Source of the DNA: Parasediminibacterium sp046546515 | Lineage (GTDB): Bacteria; Bacteroidota; Bacteroidia; Chitinophagales; Chitinophagaceae | Length of the DNA stretch: 64,000 nucleotides | Direction: 5' to 3' | Assembly: GCF_046546515.1 (NCBI RefSeq) | Contig: NZ_JBKHKJ010000015.1 | Span: 1 to 64,000, forward strand | Part shown: one piece after another, positions 50,480 to 58,532 of the stretch | Layout of the letters: every line of letters starts with the position of its first letter | Position numbering within the stretch: the first letter of the stretch is position 1 | Translations under genes and position numbers: made by a program | The notes under the pieces: generated by a model | Seen by the model: only the letters and a program-made list of their open reading frames with translations | What the model was told of the DNA's origin: nothing | Databases searched by the model: none

Positions 50480-50866
50480 ATGGAAGAAAGAAAATATAAT
50501 TCTATGCGTTATCAAATCATATTGTTAGCAGTAGTGATAGTGATTATCTTATTATTTAATATACGGGCAAATAAATTTTCCATTCAATTACGAAATAACC
50601 ATATCATTCTATGTGGTAAAATTTTAGAAATGCGTGCAGGTAAAGGGATTAATGCTATATACTCCTTTTATTATCAAGGGAAAAAATATGAATTTAATGA
50701 GAGTTCTCCTGAAACAACGTATAACAACTATAAAAAAGGAAATAATACTTTGTTGATAGTGGTGGAAAAAGAAAATCCCAATAACCATAAAATATTAAGT
50801 GACGATGATGATTATTTGCGCTATTTCGTCAAACCACAAGATACTGTTAACATAAGATGCGAGTAA
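50480..50866 (+). CDS. small membrane protein, candidate immunity protein
   Basis: A 128-residue protein not recognised by family. Residues ~9-27 (MRYQIILLAVVIVIILLFNI) form one membrane helix or signal anchor. The remainder is a compact beta-rich domain: HIILCGKILEMRAGKGINAI, YSFYYQGKKYEF, LLIVVEKENP, and a charged tail with DDDDYL. A K-x-Y-x-F-x-Y-xG-K-x-Y pattern like this is common in small membrane-tethered domains (DUF3592-like). It starts 15 bp after remnant A and ends where remnant B begins, the order expected of toxin-immunity cassettes. Immunity function is inference. Confidence 0.5.
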   Translation: MEERKYNSMRYQIILLAVVIVIILLFNIRANKFSIQLRNNHIILCGKILEMRAGKGINAIYSFYYQGKKYEFNESSPETTYNNYKKGNNTLLIVVEKENPNNHKILSDDDDYLRYFVKPQDTVNIRCE

Positions 50867-51068
50867 TATCCTTGCTAGTGTACGGCAAAACTTAGTGCTT
50901 TTTCTGAATGACAAAGCATCTGCATCCTCAACATTGGTAAATTTAGTGGGCGGAGCCGTAGCGGAGCCGTTTATTAACGATGGGTTTCATGGAGCTGGGG
51001 GTGTGATATCAGCCATACCAAGTTTATATGGTGATGCGGCGGCTGGTACTAATTTTGAAAAAAAATAA
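50867..51068 (+). pseudogene. C-terminal remnant B, paralogue of remnant A
   Basis: A frame without a start codon reads SNILASVRQNLVLFLNDKAS, then NLVGGAVAEPFINDGFHGAG and VISAIPSLYGDAAAG, ending at TAA 51066-51068. The last ~25 residues are related to the end of remnant A. After it, a further frame (KINKDKFLSYAKHIFESPYV, then a hydrophobic stretch) runs into the REP element at 51163 and could be a truncated second immunity gene. Confidence 0.42.
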
Positions 51069-51162
51069 AAAGATAAATAAAGATAAGTTTTTGTCTTATG
51101 CTAAGCACATTTTTGAATCTCCTTATGTTTATGTCTTTGCTTTTATTTTATATCCACTGGCG

Positions 51163-51220
51163 CGAGTGTTCTGCGTAGCAGGCCACTCGTGCCTTTTAAA
51201 TAAGCCAGTTTGTAACTGGC
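51163..51220. repeat. REP/BIME pair upstream of broken RAYT
   Basis: A hairpin with arms CGAGTG/CACTCG (51163-51189) and one with arms GCCAGTT/AACTGGC (51204-51220). A mirrored pair follows the gene at 51830-51888. Confidence 0.85.
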
Positions 51221-51263
51221 ATTCGCATAGATAAAATAACTATTTTAGCCAAAACTAAAGTAT

Positions 51264-51815
51264 ATGTCAAGCAAATACAAGGCTGGGGAAGCTGCGATGG
51301 CACATTTTGTAACCTGCACTGTTGTAGGTTGGGTAGATGTGTTCAGCAGGGAATTATACAAGGAAATCGTTGTCAAAAGCTTGGCATATGGCCAAATGGC
51401 AAAAGGGCTGCGCTTGCACGCTTATGTAATCATGACAAACCATTTGCACATGATTGTTTCCAGCAATACGCACCCAATAAGCGATGTGATGCGTGATTTT
51501 AAGAAATAAACTTCCAAGCAAATTATAGCAGCCATTGAAATTAACGAAAAAGAAAGCCGTAAAGAATGGATGCTCAATTTGTTTAGGTTTGCTGGCAGTA
51601 CTAATAGTGCAAACAAGGAATACCAATTCTGGCAACAAGGGTTCCATCCAATTCAACTAGATAATGTTGAAAAGCAGCAGCAGCGGTTGCGTTATTTGCA
51701 TGAAAACCCAGTGAGGGCAGGCATTGTTTGGCTACCGCATGAGTATAAATATAGTAGTGCCTATCAATATTATAATGGCAAAGCAGAAGGGATATTGCCG
51801 ATTGTGCATTTGTAG
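51264..51815 (+). pseudogene. RAYT with an in-frame nonsense codon
   Basis: Two parts of one Y1 transposase lie in the same frame. The first (81 residues) has the HUH motif YVIMTNHLHMIVSS and stops at TAA 51507-51509 after DVMRDFKK. The frame then continues TSKQIIAAIEINEKES and reaches the catalytic tyrosine in RLRYLHENPVRAGIV. In the intact relative (49387) the same place reads DFKKFTANQI, so one codon for Phe or Tyr has become TAA. There is no frameshift. It would be inactive unless suppressed. Confidence 0.9.
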
Positions 51816-51829
51816 TTTTTTGCTGTGTC

Positions 51830-51888
51830 GCCAGTTAAAAACTGGCTTATTTGGTAGGCACAAGTGGCCAGCCAAAGCTGAACACTTG
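51830..51888. repeat. REP/BIME pair downstream of broken RAYT
   Basis: GCCAGTTAAAAACTGGC (51830-51846) and a hairpin with arms CAAGTG/CACTTG (51861-51888). Order and orientation mirror the upstream pair at 51163-51220. The following 200 bp hold nothing else I can identify. Confidence 0.85.
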
Positions 51889-52096
51889 AGCCCGTTTGTA
51901 ACTAGAAATAATTTGCAAAAACGATGTGAAAAACCTCGCCAATGGCCTTTTTTATAAGGCAAAATAACATTGGTAAAATTAAGCAACAATTTTAGTGATA
52001 AAACCCATTTACCTACTAACAAGCCTATCCACAATATCCTTCATTATCAACAAAGTACCGCCATTTGTATACTGTCAATTACCAAAAAACAAATTT

Positions 52097-52149
52097 CCTA
52101 TATGGGGGCATTATTCCCCCATGAATAGGGAAAAATGCCCCCATATAGG
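52097..52149 (+). repeat. three-arm palindrome CCTATATGGGGG ... CCCCCATATAGG (copy C, solitary)
   Basis: Same 53-bp design as at 16379 and 59975, with the third arm CCCCCATG at about 52115-52122. Here the palindrome stands alone: neither the 11-bp array nor the other blocks of the large element are present nearby. It lies 74 bp upstream of the 138-residue gene. Confidence 0.9.
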
Positions 52150-52222
52150 ATTGCCGATTTAAAAATGTTGCAGCCGCATTTTAGTTTTGGGTCATTATTT
52201 AACCATTTAAAACAAACCTATC

Positions 52223-52639
52223 ATGGCGTATTCATTGGACAAGATTACCACAAAGGCAGATTGCGATGTAGTGATTGCTGCAGTGCAAAAAGAAAAAGAC
52301 AACCTGACATTTACCCAAACGTCGCTAACGCACCAAAAAGACAACAATTCGGGTAATGCCACAGATGTGGACACGGAACTAACAGCAGTAAGCACAGAGC
52401 TCACGGGTCTAACTACCATTGTTGGCACATTGGGGGCTGGCAAAGTAAAAGACGGCTACCTAAAAAAGCAAGCCGCTTTAACGCTCCGCCAGCTAATCCT
52501 CAACGGCAAAAAGGCAAGCTATGGCTCTTCTGCCTTGGTGCAAACCGAGTTTCAATTGGCACAAGTGGCCTTGCAGATTACAGAGGCTGCTAGCTTAATT
52601 ACTTCCTTGCAAACAAAGAAAGCGGCATTAACTTCTTAA
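52223..52639 (+). CDS. unknown small Ala/Thr-rich helical protein
   Basis: I do not recognise this 138-residue protein. It reads as a continuous helical protein: ITTKADCDVVIAAVQKEKDN, DTELTAVSTELTGLTTIVGT, and a C-terminal FQLAQVALQITEAASLITSL with heptad-like spacing, so coiled-coil or four-helix packing is likely. A Gly-rich turn (GTLGAGKVKDGYLKK) divides it in two halves of similar length. No signal peptide or membrane helix. It has one cysteine. Its start is preceded by a weak A-rich region and the three-arm palindrome, and a strong terminator follows, so it appears to be a self-contained gene. Confidence 0.7.
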   Translation: MAYSLDKITTKADCDVVIAAVQKEKDNLTFTQTSLTHQKDNNSGNATDVDTELTAVSTELTGLTTIVGTLGAGKVKDGYLKKQAALTLRQLILNGKKASYGSSALVQTEFQLAQVALQITEAASLITSLQTKKAALTS

Positions 52640-52658
52640 TGCTTGCAGGCAGTACATT

Positions 52659-52701
52659 AAAAAAGGCTGTTACCCAATGGGTGGCAGCCTTTTTTGTTTT
52701 A
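52659..52701 (+). terminator. intrinsic terminator of the 138-residue gene
   Basis: AAAAAAGGCTG and CAGCCTTTTTT arms enclose an inner CCCA/TGGG stem, followed by a T-rich run. It ends 4 bp before the right-boundary repeat. Confidence 0.9.
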
Positions 52702-52704
52702 TAA

Positions 52705-52796
52705 AATGAAGCATATCCTAGCCTATCTGCCTAAGTGGCCTTTTATTCTTTTCGAATCTATGTGCCTATTGTGCATATGTGGTGATTTTTTTGGCA
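52705..52796 (+). repeat. ~90-bp repeat, right boundary of the accessory island
   Basis: Inverted partner of 48847-48934 (see there). It directly precedes the cobalamin riboswitch region. Confidence 0.75.
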
Positions 52797-52889
52797 AATG
52801 TGGAAAAGCCTGCGTAAGGTGAGTTATAACAAAAAAGAAATGTTTTTTGCTTATTAAACTGCATATTTGCACCGTATTTGGTTTTTTGC

Positions 52890-53085
52890 ATGGAGGCTTT
52901 TATTAGCAGCCACGCAAAAATTAAAAGGGAAACCGGTGTAAGTCCGGTACTATCCCCGTAGCTGTAAGGCGGCTTCTTTTTTTCCCCACAAGGGAAATAG
53001 AAAGAAGTAATTACGTAATCCACTGCCCCGTGAAACGGGTGGGAAGGGCGTAACGAACGCTAAAGTCAGAAGACCTGCCTTTTAC
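52890..53085 (+). ncRNA. cobalamin (B12) riboswitch
   Basis: The leader of the TonB receptor gene has the conserved core: AAAAGGGAAACCGGTG and TAAGTCCGGTACTATCCCCG, TAGCTGTAAGGC, a variable arm with ATCCACTGCCCCGTGAAACG and GGTGGGAAGGGCG, and the B12-box end AAGTCAGAAGACCTGCC. The AGTC..AGAAGACCTGCC segment is diagnostic for this class. It should repress the downstream receptor when adenosylcobalamin is plentiful. The 3' limit is approximate; a 220-nt stretch separates it from the start codon and includes AT-rich simple repeats. Confidence 0.95.
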
Positions 53086-53305
53086 GAACATCATTCACGG
53101 CTTTCGGGTGAAAAGCATGGAATGTAAAAGGCTGGCTGCAGCAGCCGATTATGTTTCTCCGTTTTCGGATTGTGATTATATAATTTGCATGATTGAAAAA
53201 TTATAGGGGCATCATGCTTCTATCAATTATCAATTATTCACTTTTAATTATTCATTATTCCTTCCTGAAAGCTCATTGTTTAACTTTTTTAAAAACAAAA
53301 AGACA

Positions 53306-55240
53306 ATGGGCAAAAAAATCACGCTCCTTTCTACCGCCTTGCTTACAGCAACGGCATTGCTTGCACAGCAAGACACAGTAACAAACAACCTAGACGAGGT
53401 AGTAGTAACAGCCAACAAGCTGTACCAGAAACAAAGCACTACCGGCAAGGTAATAACCGTAATTAGCAAAGAACAACTAGAAAAAAGCACAGGAAAAACA
53501 GTAGCACAGGTGCTGAACGAGCAGGCGGGCATTGTAGTTAATGGCGCACTGAACACCGCGGGCAGTGTGCAAACTGTTTATATGCGCGGGGCAAATTCGG
53601 GCAGGGTACTGCTATTGCTAGACGGCATACCCATTGGCGACCCATCTGAAATTAACAATAATTTTGACCTGAACCTGTTTTCAATCAATGATGTAGAAAG
53701 GATAGAAGTGTGCAAAGGTGCACAGAGTACCCTGTATGGCAGCGATGCGGTGGCAGGGGTAATTAACATCATTAGCTTAAAAAGCGGCATCACAAAACCT
53801 ATAAACGTAAAAGCAACGGTAGCCGGAGGAAAGTTTAATACCTACAAAGGCAATGTGCAGGTTTACGGCAAGGCAGATAAGCTTACCTATACAGCCCGCT
53901 ATTCCAAAATAAAAACCGATGGTTTTTCTACTGCTTACGACTCCTCGGGGAAAAAAGAGTTTGACAAAGACGGATACGATGGCAACATGGCCAACGCCTC
54001 TGTGCAATACCAAGCCACTAGCCAATTGTTGGTAAAAGCATTCACCATGTACAGCCAGTACCGGGCAGATTTGGACGCTGCCGCTTTTGGGGACAAAAAA
54101 AATGAATTTACTAAGAGCAAAAATCTTACTAGCGGGGCTGGATTCAGTTATAAAAATGATGCTGTAACGTTGGTAGGCAATTATCAATACACGAAAACGC
54201 ACAGGCTGTACGACGATAATTATTCAGCAGGCAGCCATTTTTTTTCTTACAACGATTACAAAGGCATTAGCCAGTTTGCCGAGCTTTACACTACAGTAAA
54301 ACTGGGCAGTGGCTTTAGCCTGCTTAGCGGTGCCGATTATAGGTATGGCTCTTATAATAACTACATTAATTTAGTGAGTAGTTTTGGCCCTTACACAAGC
54401 ACTAGCCCCGATACTTCTGTAAGCCAAACATCTATGTATGCTTCATTAAGTTTTATAGACAAAAAAAATAAGTTTATACTGGAAGTAGGGGGCAGGCTAA
54501 ACACGCATAGCCGCTACAACACCAATTATACCTATACATTTAACCCTGCTTTTAATATCAACAAGCAATGGCGTGTTTTTGCCAGCATTGCCAGCGGCTT
54601 TAAAGCACCAAGCCTATACCAGCTAAGCCTGAATGGATTGTTGCTGCCAGAAAAATCAGTTAATTATGAGGGTGGTGTTCAATTTCAAAACAAAATATTC
54701 AATACAAGAGCTGTTTATTTTATTCGGCATATAAATAATGGCATAGATTATAACACTGACATTAACTATGTAAACAGCAATTTCTTTAATTATGTAAGCC
54801 AAAAAGTAAATGGGCTGGAGTATGAAATAAATATAAAGCCAACGGATAAAATAAGTATTAATGCCAATTATACCTTGCTTTTACCAACGGAGGTAACCCA
54901 AAATAGGGCAACCTTCAAAGACACGGTTAGTTATAATTATTTGTTGAGGCGGCCAAAGAATACCATCAATGTAACCATTGGTGTGCAGCCATTGAAACAA
55001 TTGTACCTAAGCCTAAGTGGCAAATATGTAAGCAGCCGCTACGATGCGGGTGGCTATGGCATAGCCGATGTAAAACTGGATAGCTACTTTATTTTGGGTG
55101 CTAATGCTAGCTATGAAATAAATAAATACGTCAAGTTTTTTGCCGATGCACAGAACCTTACAAACAAAAAATTCTTTGATGCAAGCGGGTATAATTCCAT
55201 CCCATTTGTTGTGAATGGTGGGTTTACTTTAAACTTATAG
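53306..55240 (+). CDS. btuB: TonB-dependent outer-membrane receptor, BtuB-like (cobalamin uptake)
   Basis: A 644-residue receptor from ATG 53306. The signal peptide (GKKITLLSTALLTATALLA) is followed by a TonB box-like DEVVVTANK, the plug domain (GKTVAQVLNEQAGIVVNG, MRGANSGRVLLLLDGIPIGD, VCKGAQSTLYGSDAVAGVIN), and a 22-strand barrel ending in the conserved aromatic-rich FVVNGGFTLNL. The C-terminal YVKFFADAQNLTNKKFFD is the TonB receptor signature II region. The B12 riboswitch upstream makes cobalamin the likely substrate. Energy would come from ExbBD-TonB such as the set at 32.8-35.9 kb. No ABC transporter genes follow here. Confidence 0.93.
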   Translation: MGKKITLLSTALLTATALLAQQDTVTNNLDEVVVTANKLYQKQSTTGKVITVISKEQLEKSTGKTVAQVLNEQAGIVVNGALNTAGSVQTVYMRGANSGRVLLLLDGIPIGDPSEINNNFDLNLFSINDVERIEVCKGAQSTLYGSDAVAGVINIISLKSGITKPINVKATVAGGKFNTYKGNVQVYGKADKLTYTARYSKIKTDGFSTAYDSSGKKEFDKDGYDGNMANASVQYQATSQLLVKAFTMYSQYRADLDAAAFGDKKNEFTKSKNLTSGAGFSYKNDAVTLVGNYQYTKTHRLYDDNYSAGSHFFSYNDYKGISQFAELYTTVKLGSGFSLLSGADYRYGSYNNYINLVSSFGPYTSTSPDTSVSQTSMYASLSFIDKKNKFILEVGGRLNTHSRYNTNYTYTFNPAFNINKQWRVFASIASGFKAPSLYQLSLNGLLLPEKSVNYEGGVQFQNKIFNTRAVYFIRHINNGIDYNTDINYVNSNFFNYVSQKVNGLEYEINIKPTDKISINANYTLLLPTEVTQNRATFKDTVSYNYLLRRPKNTINVTIGVQPLKQLYLSLSGKYVSSRYDAGGYGIADVKLDSYFILGANASYEINKYVKFFADAQNLTNKKFFDASGYNSIPFVVNGGFTLNL

Positions 55241-55275
55241 TTCTATGAAAAGCAGGAAATAGTTTCCTATTCTTT

Positions 55276-55318
55276 AATCCATACAGGCGTTAAAAACCTG
55301 TATGGATTTTTTATTTTA
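55276..55318 (+). terminator. intrinsic terminator of the BtuB-like gene
   Basis: Perfect 12-bp arms AATCCATACAGG and CCTGTATGGATT (55276-55287 and 55297-55308) followed by TTTTATTTT. Confidence 0.95.
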
Positions 55319-55399
55319 CTTGCAATAAACCCGATATGCCTTGCTCGATAAAGCATAGAGAAAGTAGCCTTGTCTTACACAAATATGCACCCCAATAAT

Positions 55400-57247
55400 C
55401 TAATACCCCCTTACGTGCTTGCCGTCCATGTAATTCAAAAACGCTTTGTTGCACACTTTGTTGCCGCCGGGGGTGGGGTAATTGCCTGTAAAATACCAGT
55501 CGCCGGTATTGGTAGGGCAGCTATCGTGCAGGTCCTCGATGGTTTGGTAAATCACTTCTACTGGGAAAGTTATGCCTTCGGGGGTAATTAACTGGGCTAT
55601 TTTGTCGGATATTTCCTCGGTGGTAAAAGGCTTGTAAACATGCCTTACCACATTTTCCGTGTGCAATTCGCCCATGCTTTCCAGTGCTTTTATTTTTTCG
55701 TGTATTTCTGTCAGTACATATTCCATGTTCCGCTCCGTTAGCAATGCTATGGCGGCACGGAAAGCCACAAAGTCCACCATTTTGCTCATATCTATCCCAT
55801 AACAATCGGGGTAACGGATTTGTGGGGCAGAGGAAACAATGATGATTTTCTTAGGCTTCAACCTAGCCAGCATCCGCACGATGCTTTCTTTCAGGGTAGT
55901 GCCACGCACAATGCTGTCGTCTATAACTATTAAAGTGTCCTCATAATTGCGGACTGTGCCGTAGGTTACATCATATACATGCTGCACCATTTCGTTCCGG
56001 CTATCGTCCTGTGTAATAAAAGTGCGTATTTTTACATCTTTGATGGCAATTTTCTCTTGGCGGATTTTGCGGGTAATCATTTCCTGTAGCTTTTCCTCGG
56101 TTATGTCGTTGCCCCAGCTCAAAATCCGTTTTACTTTTATCTGGTTCAGGTAGTCTTCCATGCCTTTTACCAAGCCGTAAAAAGCAACTTCTGCAGTGTT
56201 GGGTATATAGGAAAAAATGGCATTTTTCAGGTCATAATCAATACTTTCCAATACTCGCTTGCTCAGGTGATGACCCAAGGCTATCCGTTCCCTGTATATT
56301 TTTTCGTCGCTGCCACGGCTAAAATAAATGCGTTCAAAGCTGCAAGCCCTGCGTTCCAGTGCAGGAATAATTTGCTGGATGCTGTAGTTGCCCTCATTGT
56401 CCACCAGCAAGGCATTGCCCGGCATCAATTCACCCACTTCGTTTTCGCCCACATTAAACGTAGTGCGGATAGATGCCCTTTCGCTTGCGGCAACTATTAC
56501 CTCATCGTTTATATAGTAATACGCAGGGCGTATGCCATGTGCATCCCGCATTACAAAGCTATGCCCATTGCCCACCAGCCCACCAATGGTGTAGCCGCCG
56601 TCAAACAATGGGGTAGCTTGTTTTAAAACGGTGGCAATGTTGGCGTTGTTGGGGTCTTGTTCATCCCCTTTTACTAAAAAATGATGGATTACTTCCATCA
56701 TCGCTGCCAAGTCGCTCTGCTTTTGAAATTCACCGGGTACCATGCCAAGGCCGCTATAAAGCTCATCTGTATTTACTAGGTTGAAGTTGCCAGCAAGTGC
56801 TAAGTTCCTGCCGGGTTGGGTATCCCTTTTGATGAATGGGTGGCAAAATTCTGCATTGTTCTTGCCTTGTGTGCCATAGCGCAAGTGGCCAAGCAATAAC
56901 TCCCCAAGGAAGGAAACATGGCCTTTCATCAGGCCGGGGTGTTTGGGAATATCGTTCTGGTACTTTATCAGCTCCTGCACTTCTGCGTTTACCTTGCTAA
57001 AAATATCTACTATAGGCTGCTGCGCACTGCTGCGCATCCTAGACAAGTAAGGGTATCCAGGTTCCACGTTCAGTTTCACGGCTGCTATACCTGCTCCATC
57101 TTGCCCACGGTTGTGCTGCTTTTCCATCAGCAGGTACAGCTTGTTCAGCCCGTACATTACTGTTCCATATTTCTGCAAGTAATAGGAAAAAGGCTTGCGG
57201 AGGCGTATATAAGCAAGGCCACACTCGTGTTTTATTTCGTCACTCAT
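55400..57247 (-). CDS. purF: amidophosphoribosyltransferase-like class II glutamine amidotransferase
   Basis: A 615-residue PurF-like enzyme. The N-terminal glutaminase has its nucleophile as Cys9 after a short propeptide (MSDEIKHECGLAYI), with MEKQHNRGQDGAGIA, GHLRYGTQGKNN and LALAGNFNLVN all typical. The phosphoribosyltransferase domain has the PRPP motif TLIVIDDSIVRGTTLKESI. PurF makes phosphoribosylamine from PRPP and glutamine, the first committed purine step. The protein is about 100 residues longer than classic PurF (~500), with inserts in both domains; this longer type is known in Bacteroidota. PurL, a later step, is in the same window but not linked. Confidence 0.85.
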   Translation of the reverse strand: MSDEIKHECGLAYIRLRKPFSYYLQKYGTVMYGLNKLYLLMEKQHNRGQDGAGIAAVKLNVEPGYPYLSRMRSSAQQPIVDIFSKVNAEVQELIKYQNDIPKHPGLMKGHVSFLGELLLGHLRYGTQGKNNAEFCHPFIKRDTQPGRNLALAGNFNLVNTDELYSGLGMVPGEFQKQSDLAAMMEVIHHFLVKGDEQDPNNANIATVLKQATPLFDGGYTIGGLVGNGHSFVMRDAHGIRPAYYYINDEVIVAASERASIRTTFNVGENEVGELMPGNALLVDNEGNYSIQQIIPALERRACSFERIYFSRGSDEKIYRERIALGHHLSKRVLESIDYDLKNAIFSYIPNTAEVAFYGLVKGMEDYLNQIKVKRILSWGNDITEEKLQEMITRKIRQEKIAIKDVKIRTFITQDDSRNEMVQHVYDVTYGTVRNYEDTLIVIDDSIVRGTTLKESIVRMLARLKPKKIIIVSSAPQIRYPDCYGIDMSKMVDFVAFRAAIALLTERNMEYVLTEIHEKIKALESMGELHTENVVRHVYKPFTTEEISDKIAQLITPEGITFPVEVIYQTIEDLHDSCPTNTGDWYFTGNYPTPGGNKVCNKAFLNYMDGKHVRGY

Positions 57248-57421
57248 TCTGCAAGGGAAGTAAATTTGAATGAAGGTGCAATGGTTGAGACAATGGCTAA
57301 GACTTCTATTCTTTTATAGCATCTTTGCCCGTTGTGCCCAATACATTTTACCAGTCATAATAATGCCGCAAAGATGCTGTAATTTTTGGAGGAAAGAAAA
57401 TCGGTTCTGTAAAAGTACATT

Positions 57422-57537
57422 AATCCCATCGGGATTTTACGTTTATAGAAACCATATGCGGCTTTCCTTCGACCCCGAAGGTATCGAACGAACGGGTGGA
57501 TGATATTTTCTATAAACGTTTGATGCCTATGGCATCG
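57422..57537 (+). repeat. ~117-bp cruciform repeat, unit 1
   Basis: The unit reads AATCCCATCGGGATT, then ACGTTTATAGAAA, a central hairpin CTTCGACCCCGAAGG, then TTTCTATAAACGT and GATGCCTATGGCATC. The two 13-bp inner arms are perfect complements, so the unit can fold as a cruciform with hairpins on three tips. Units 2 and 3 have the same order and orientation. Confidence 0.9.
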
Positions 57538-57556
57538 GCTGGTTAAAAAGTTCATT

Positions 57557-57674
57557 AATCCCAAAGGGATTTTACGTTTATAGAAATGCGAATGTGCCTA
57601 TCCTTCGACCCCTTCGGGGTCGCACAAACATTGCGGGTTGACATTTACTATAAACGTTCGATGCCAAAGGCATC
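57557..57674 (+). repeat. ~117-bp cruciform repeat, unit 2
   Basis: As unit 1: AATCCCAAAGGGATT, ACGTTTATAGAAA, central CGACCCCTTCGGGGTCG, ACTATAAACGT and GATGCCAAAGGCATC. The hairpin loops differ from unit 1 but the arms are kept, showing selection or conversion for structure. It ends 4 bp from the transposase stop codon. Confidence 0.9.
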
Positions 57675-57677
57675 GCA

Positions 57678-58139
57678 TTAGGCTAACCAATCAAACAAAT
57701 ACTTTTCATCAAATTCTATATTGAATTTTTGTAAAAACCCTATGTATTCATCCTTAAAAGTAATTTTTTTGTGGTGTTCCTTTTGAGCCATCACATATTT
57801 GGCAACTGCATCTATTTGTGAATGGGCATAAGAAAATGCGCCATAACCTTCTTGCCAATTGAACCTAAATCTGGACAATTTATTTTCATTAATAAAGTCA
57901 TTGCTTGACTTTTTAATTTCCCGTACTAAATCGCTGATACAACTACTGGGTTTAATGCCAATAAAAATATGTATGTGGTTGGGCGTGCCATTAATCGCAA
58001 TCATTTTTTGGCCTTTGTGCTGAACAATGCCAGTAATGTATTGATAAAGGCGTTCCTCCCAAGAAATGTCAATTAGCGCATCCCTGTTCTGGACTGCAAA
58101 AACTAATTGAATATAAATTTGGGAGAATGTATTTGGCAT
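57678..58139 (-). mobile_element. IS200/IS605-type TnpA-like Y1 transposase
   Basis: A 153-residue HUH transposase. HUH motif His55-Ile-His57 in NGTPNHIHIFIGIKPS; nucleophile Tyr115 in VAKYVMAQKEHHKKITF, the classic IS200 'Y..xQ.EHH' arrangement; the family start MPNTFSQIYIQLVFAVQNR is also present. All catalytic residues are intact. No IS605 TnpB is nearby. It sits between cruciform units 2 and 3 of a three-member repeat family that does not occur elsewhere in the window, which suggests those units are its substrates or by-products. Confidence 0.93.
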
Positions 58140-58316
58140 ACTATGTATAGCATTTAACTATAAAATGGGTGCATAAAAGTCTCCCCATAAGCAACTTATG
58201 TTTAGCTAGAAATAACCAATTTGTATGTAAACTTAGTTGTTTTTCGTGTATTAATGGCAAATTGGCTATATAGAAGTTTTTCGCTAAAGCCATCAGCATT
58301 TACATAAATCTATGCT

Positions 58317-58438
58317 AATCCCATCGGGATTTTACGTTTATAGAAATCAAAAATACCCGCTACCCTTCGACCCCGAAGGGGTCGCATGTGCCTTGCGTAT
58401 CATTTGTTTTCTATAAACGTTTGATGCCGATGGCATCA
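58317..58438 (+). repeat. ~117-bp cruciform repeat, unit 3
   Basis: As units 1 and 2: AATCCCATCGGGATT, ACGTTTATAGAAA, CGACCCCGAAGGGGTCG, TTTCTATAAACGT and GATGCCGATGGCATC. Same orientation as the other two, on the far side of the transposase. A GGGTGCATAAAAGT at about 58166, also seen at the ends of the large dispersed element, lies in the same gap. Confidence 0.9.
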
Positions 58439-58532
58439 GCCTAATCAAACAGATATTTTCATTCTAACAGTTAGCATTGCACTAGTAAAGCGAAAATTTT
58501 TTATGCCCCCTATAAAATTAGCTTGTATCTTA

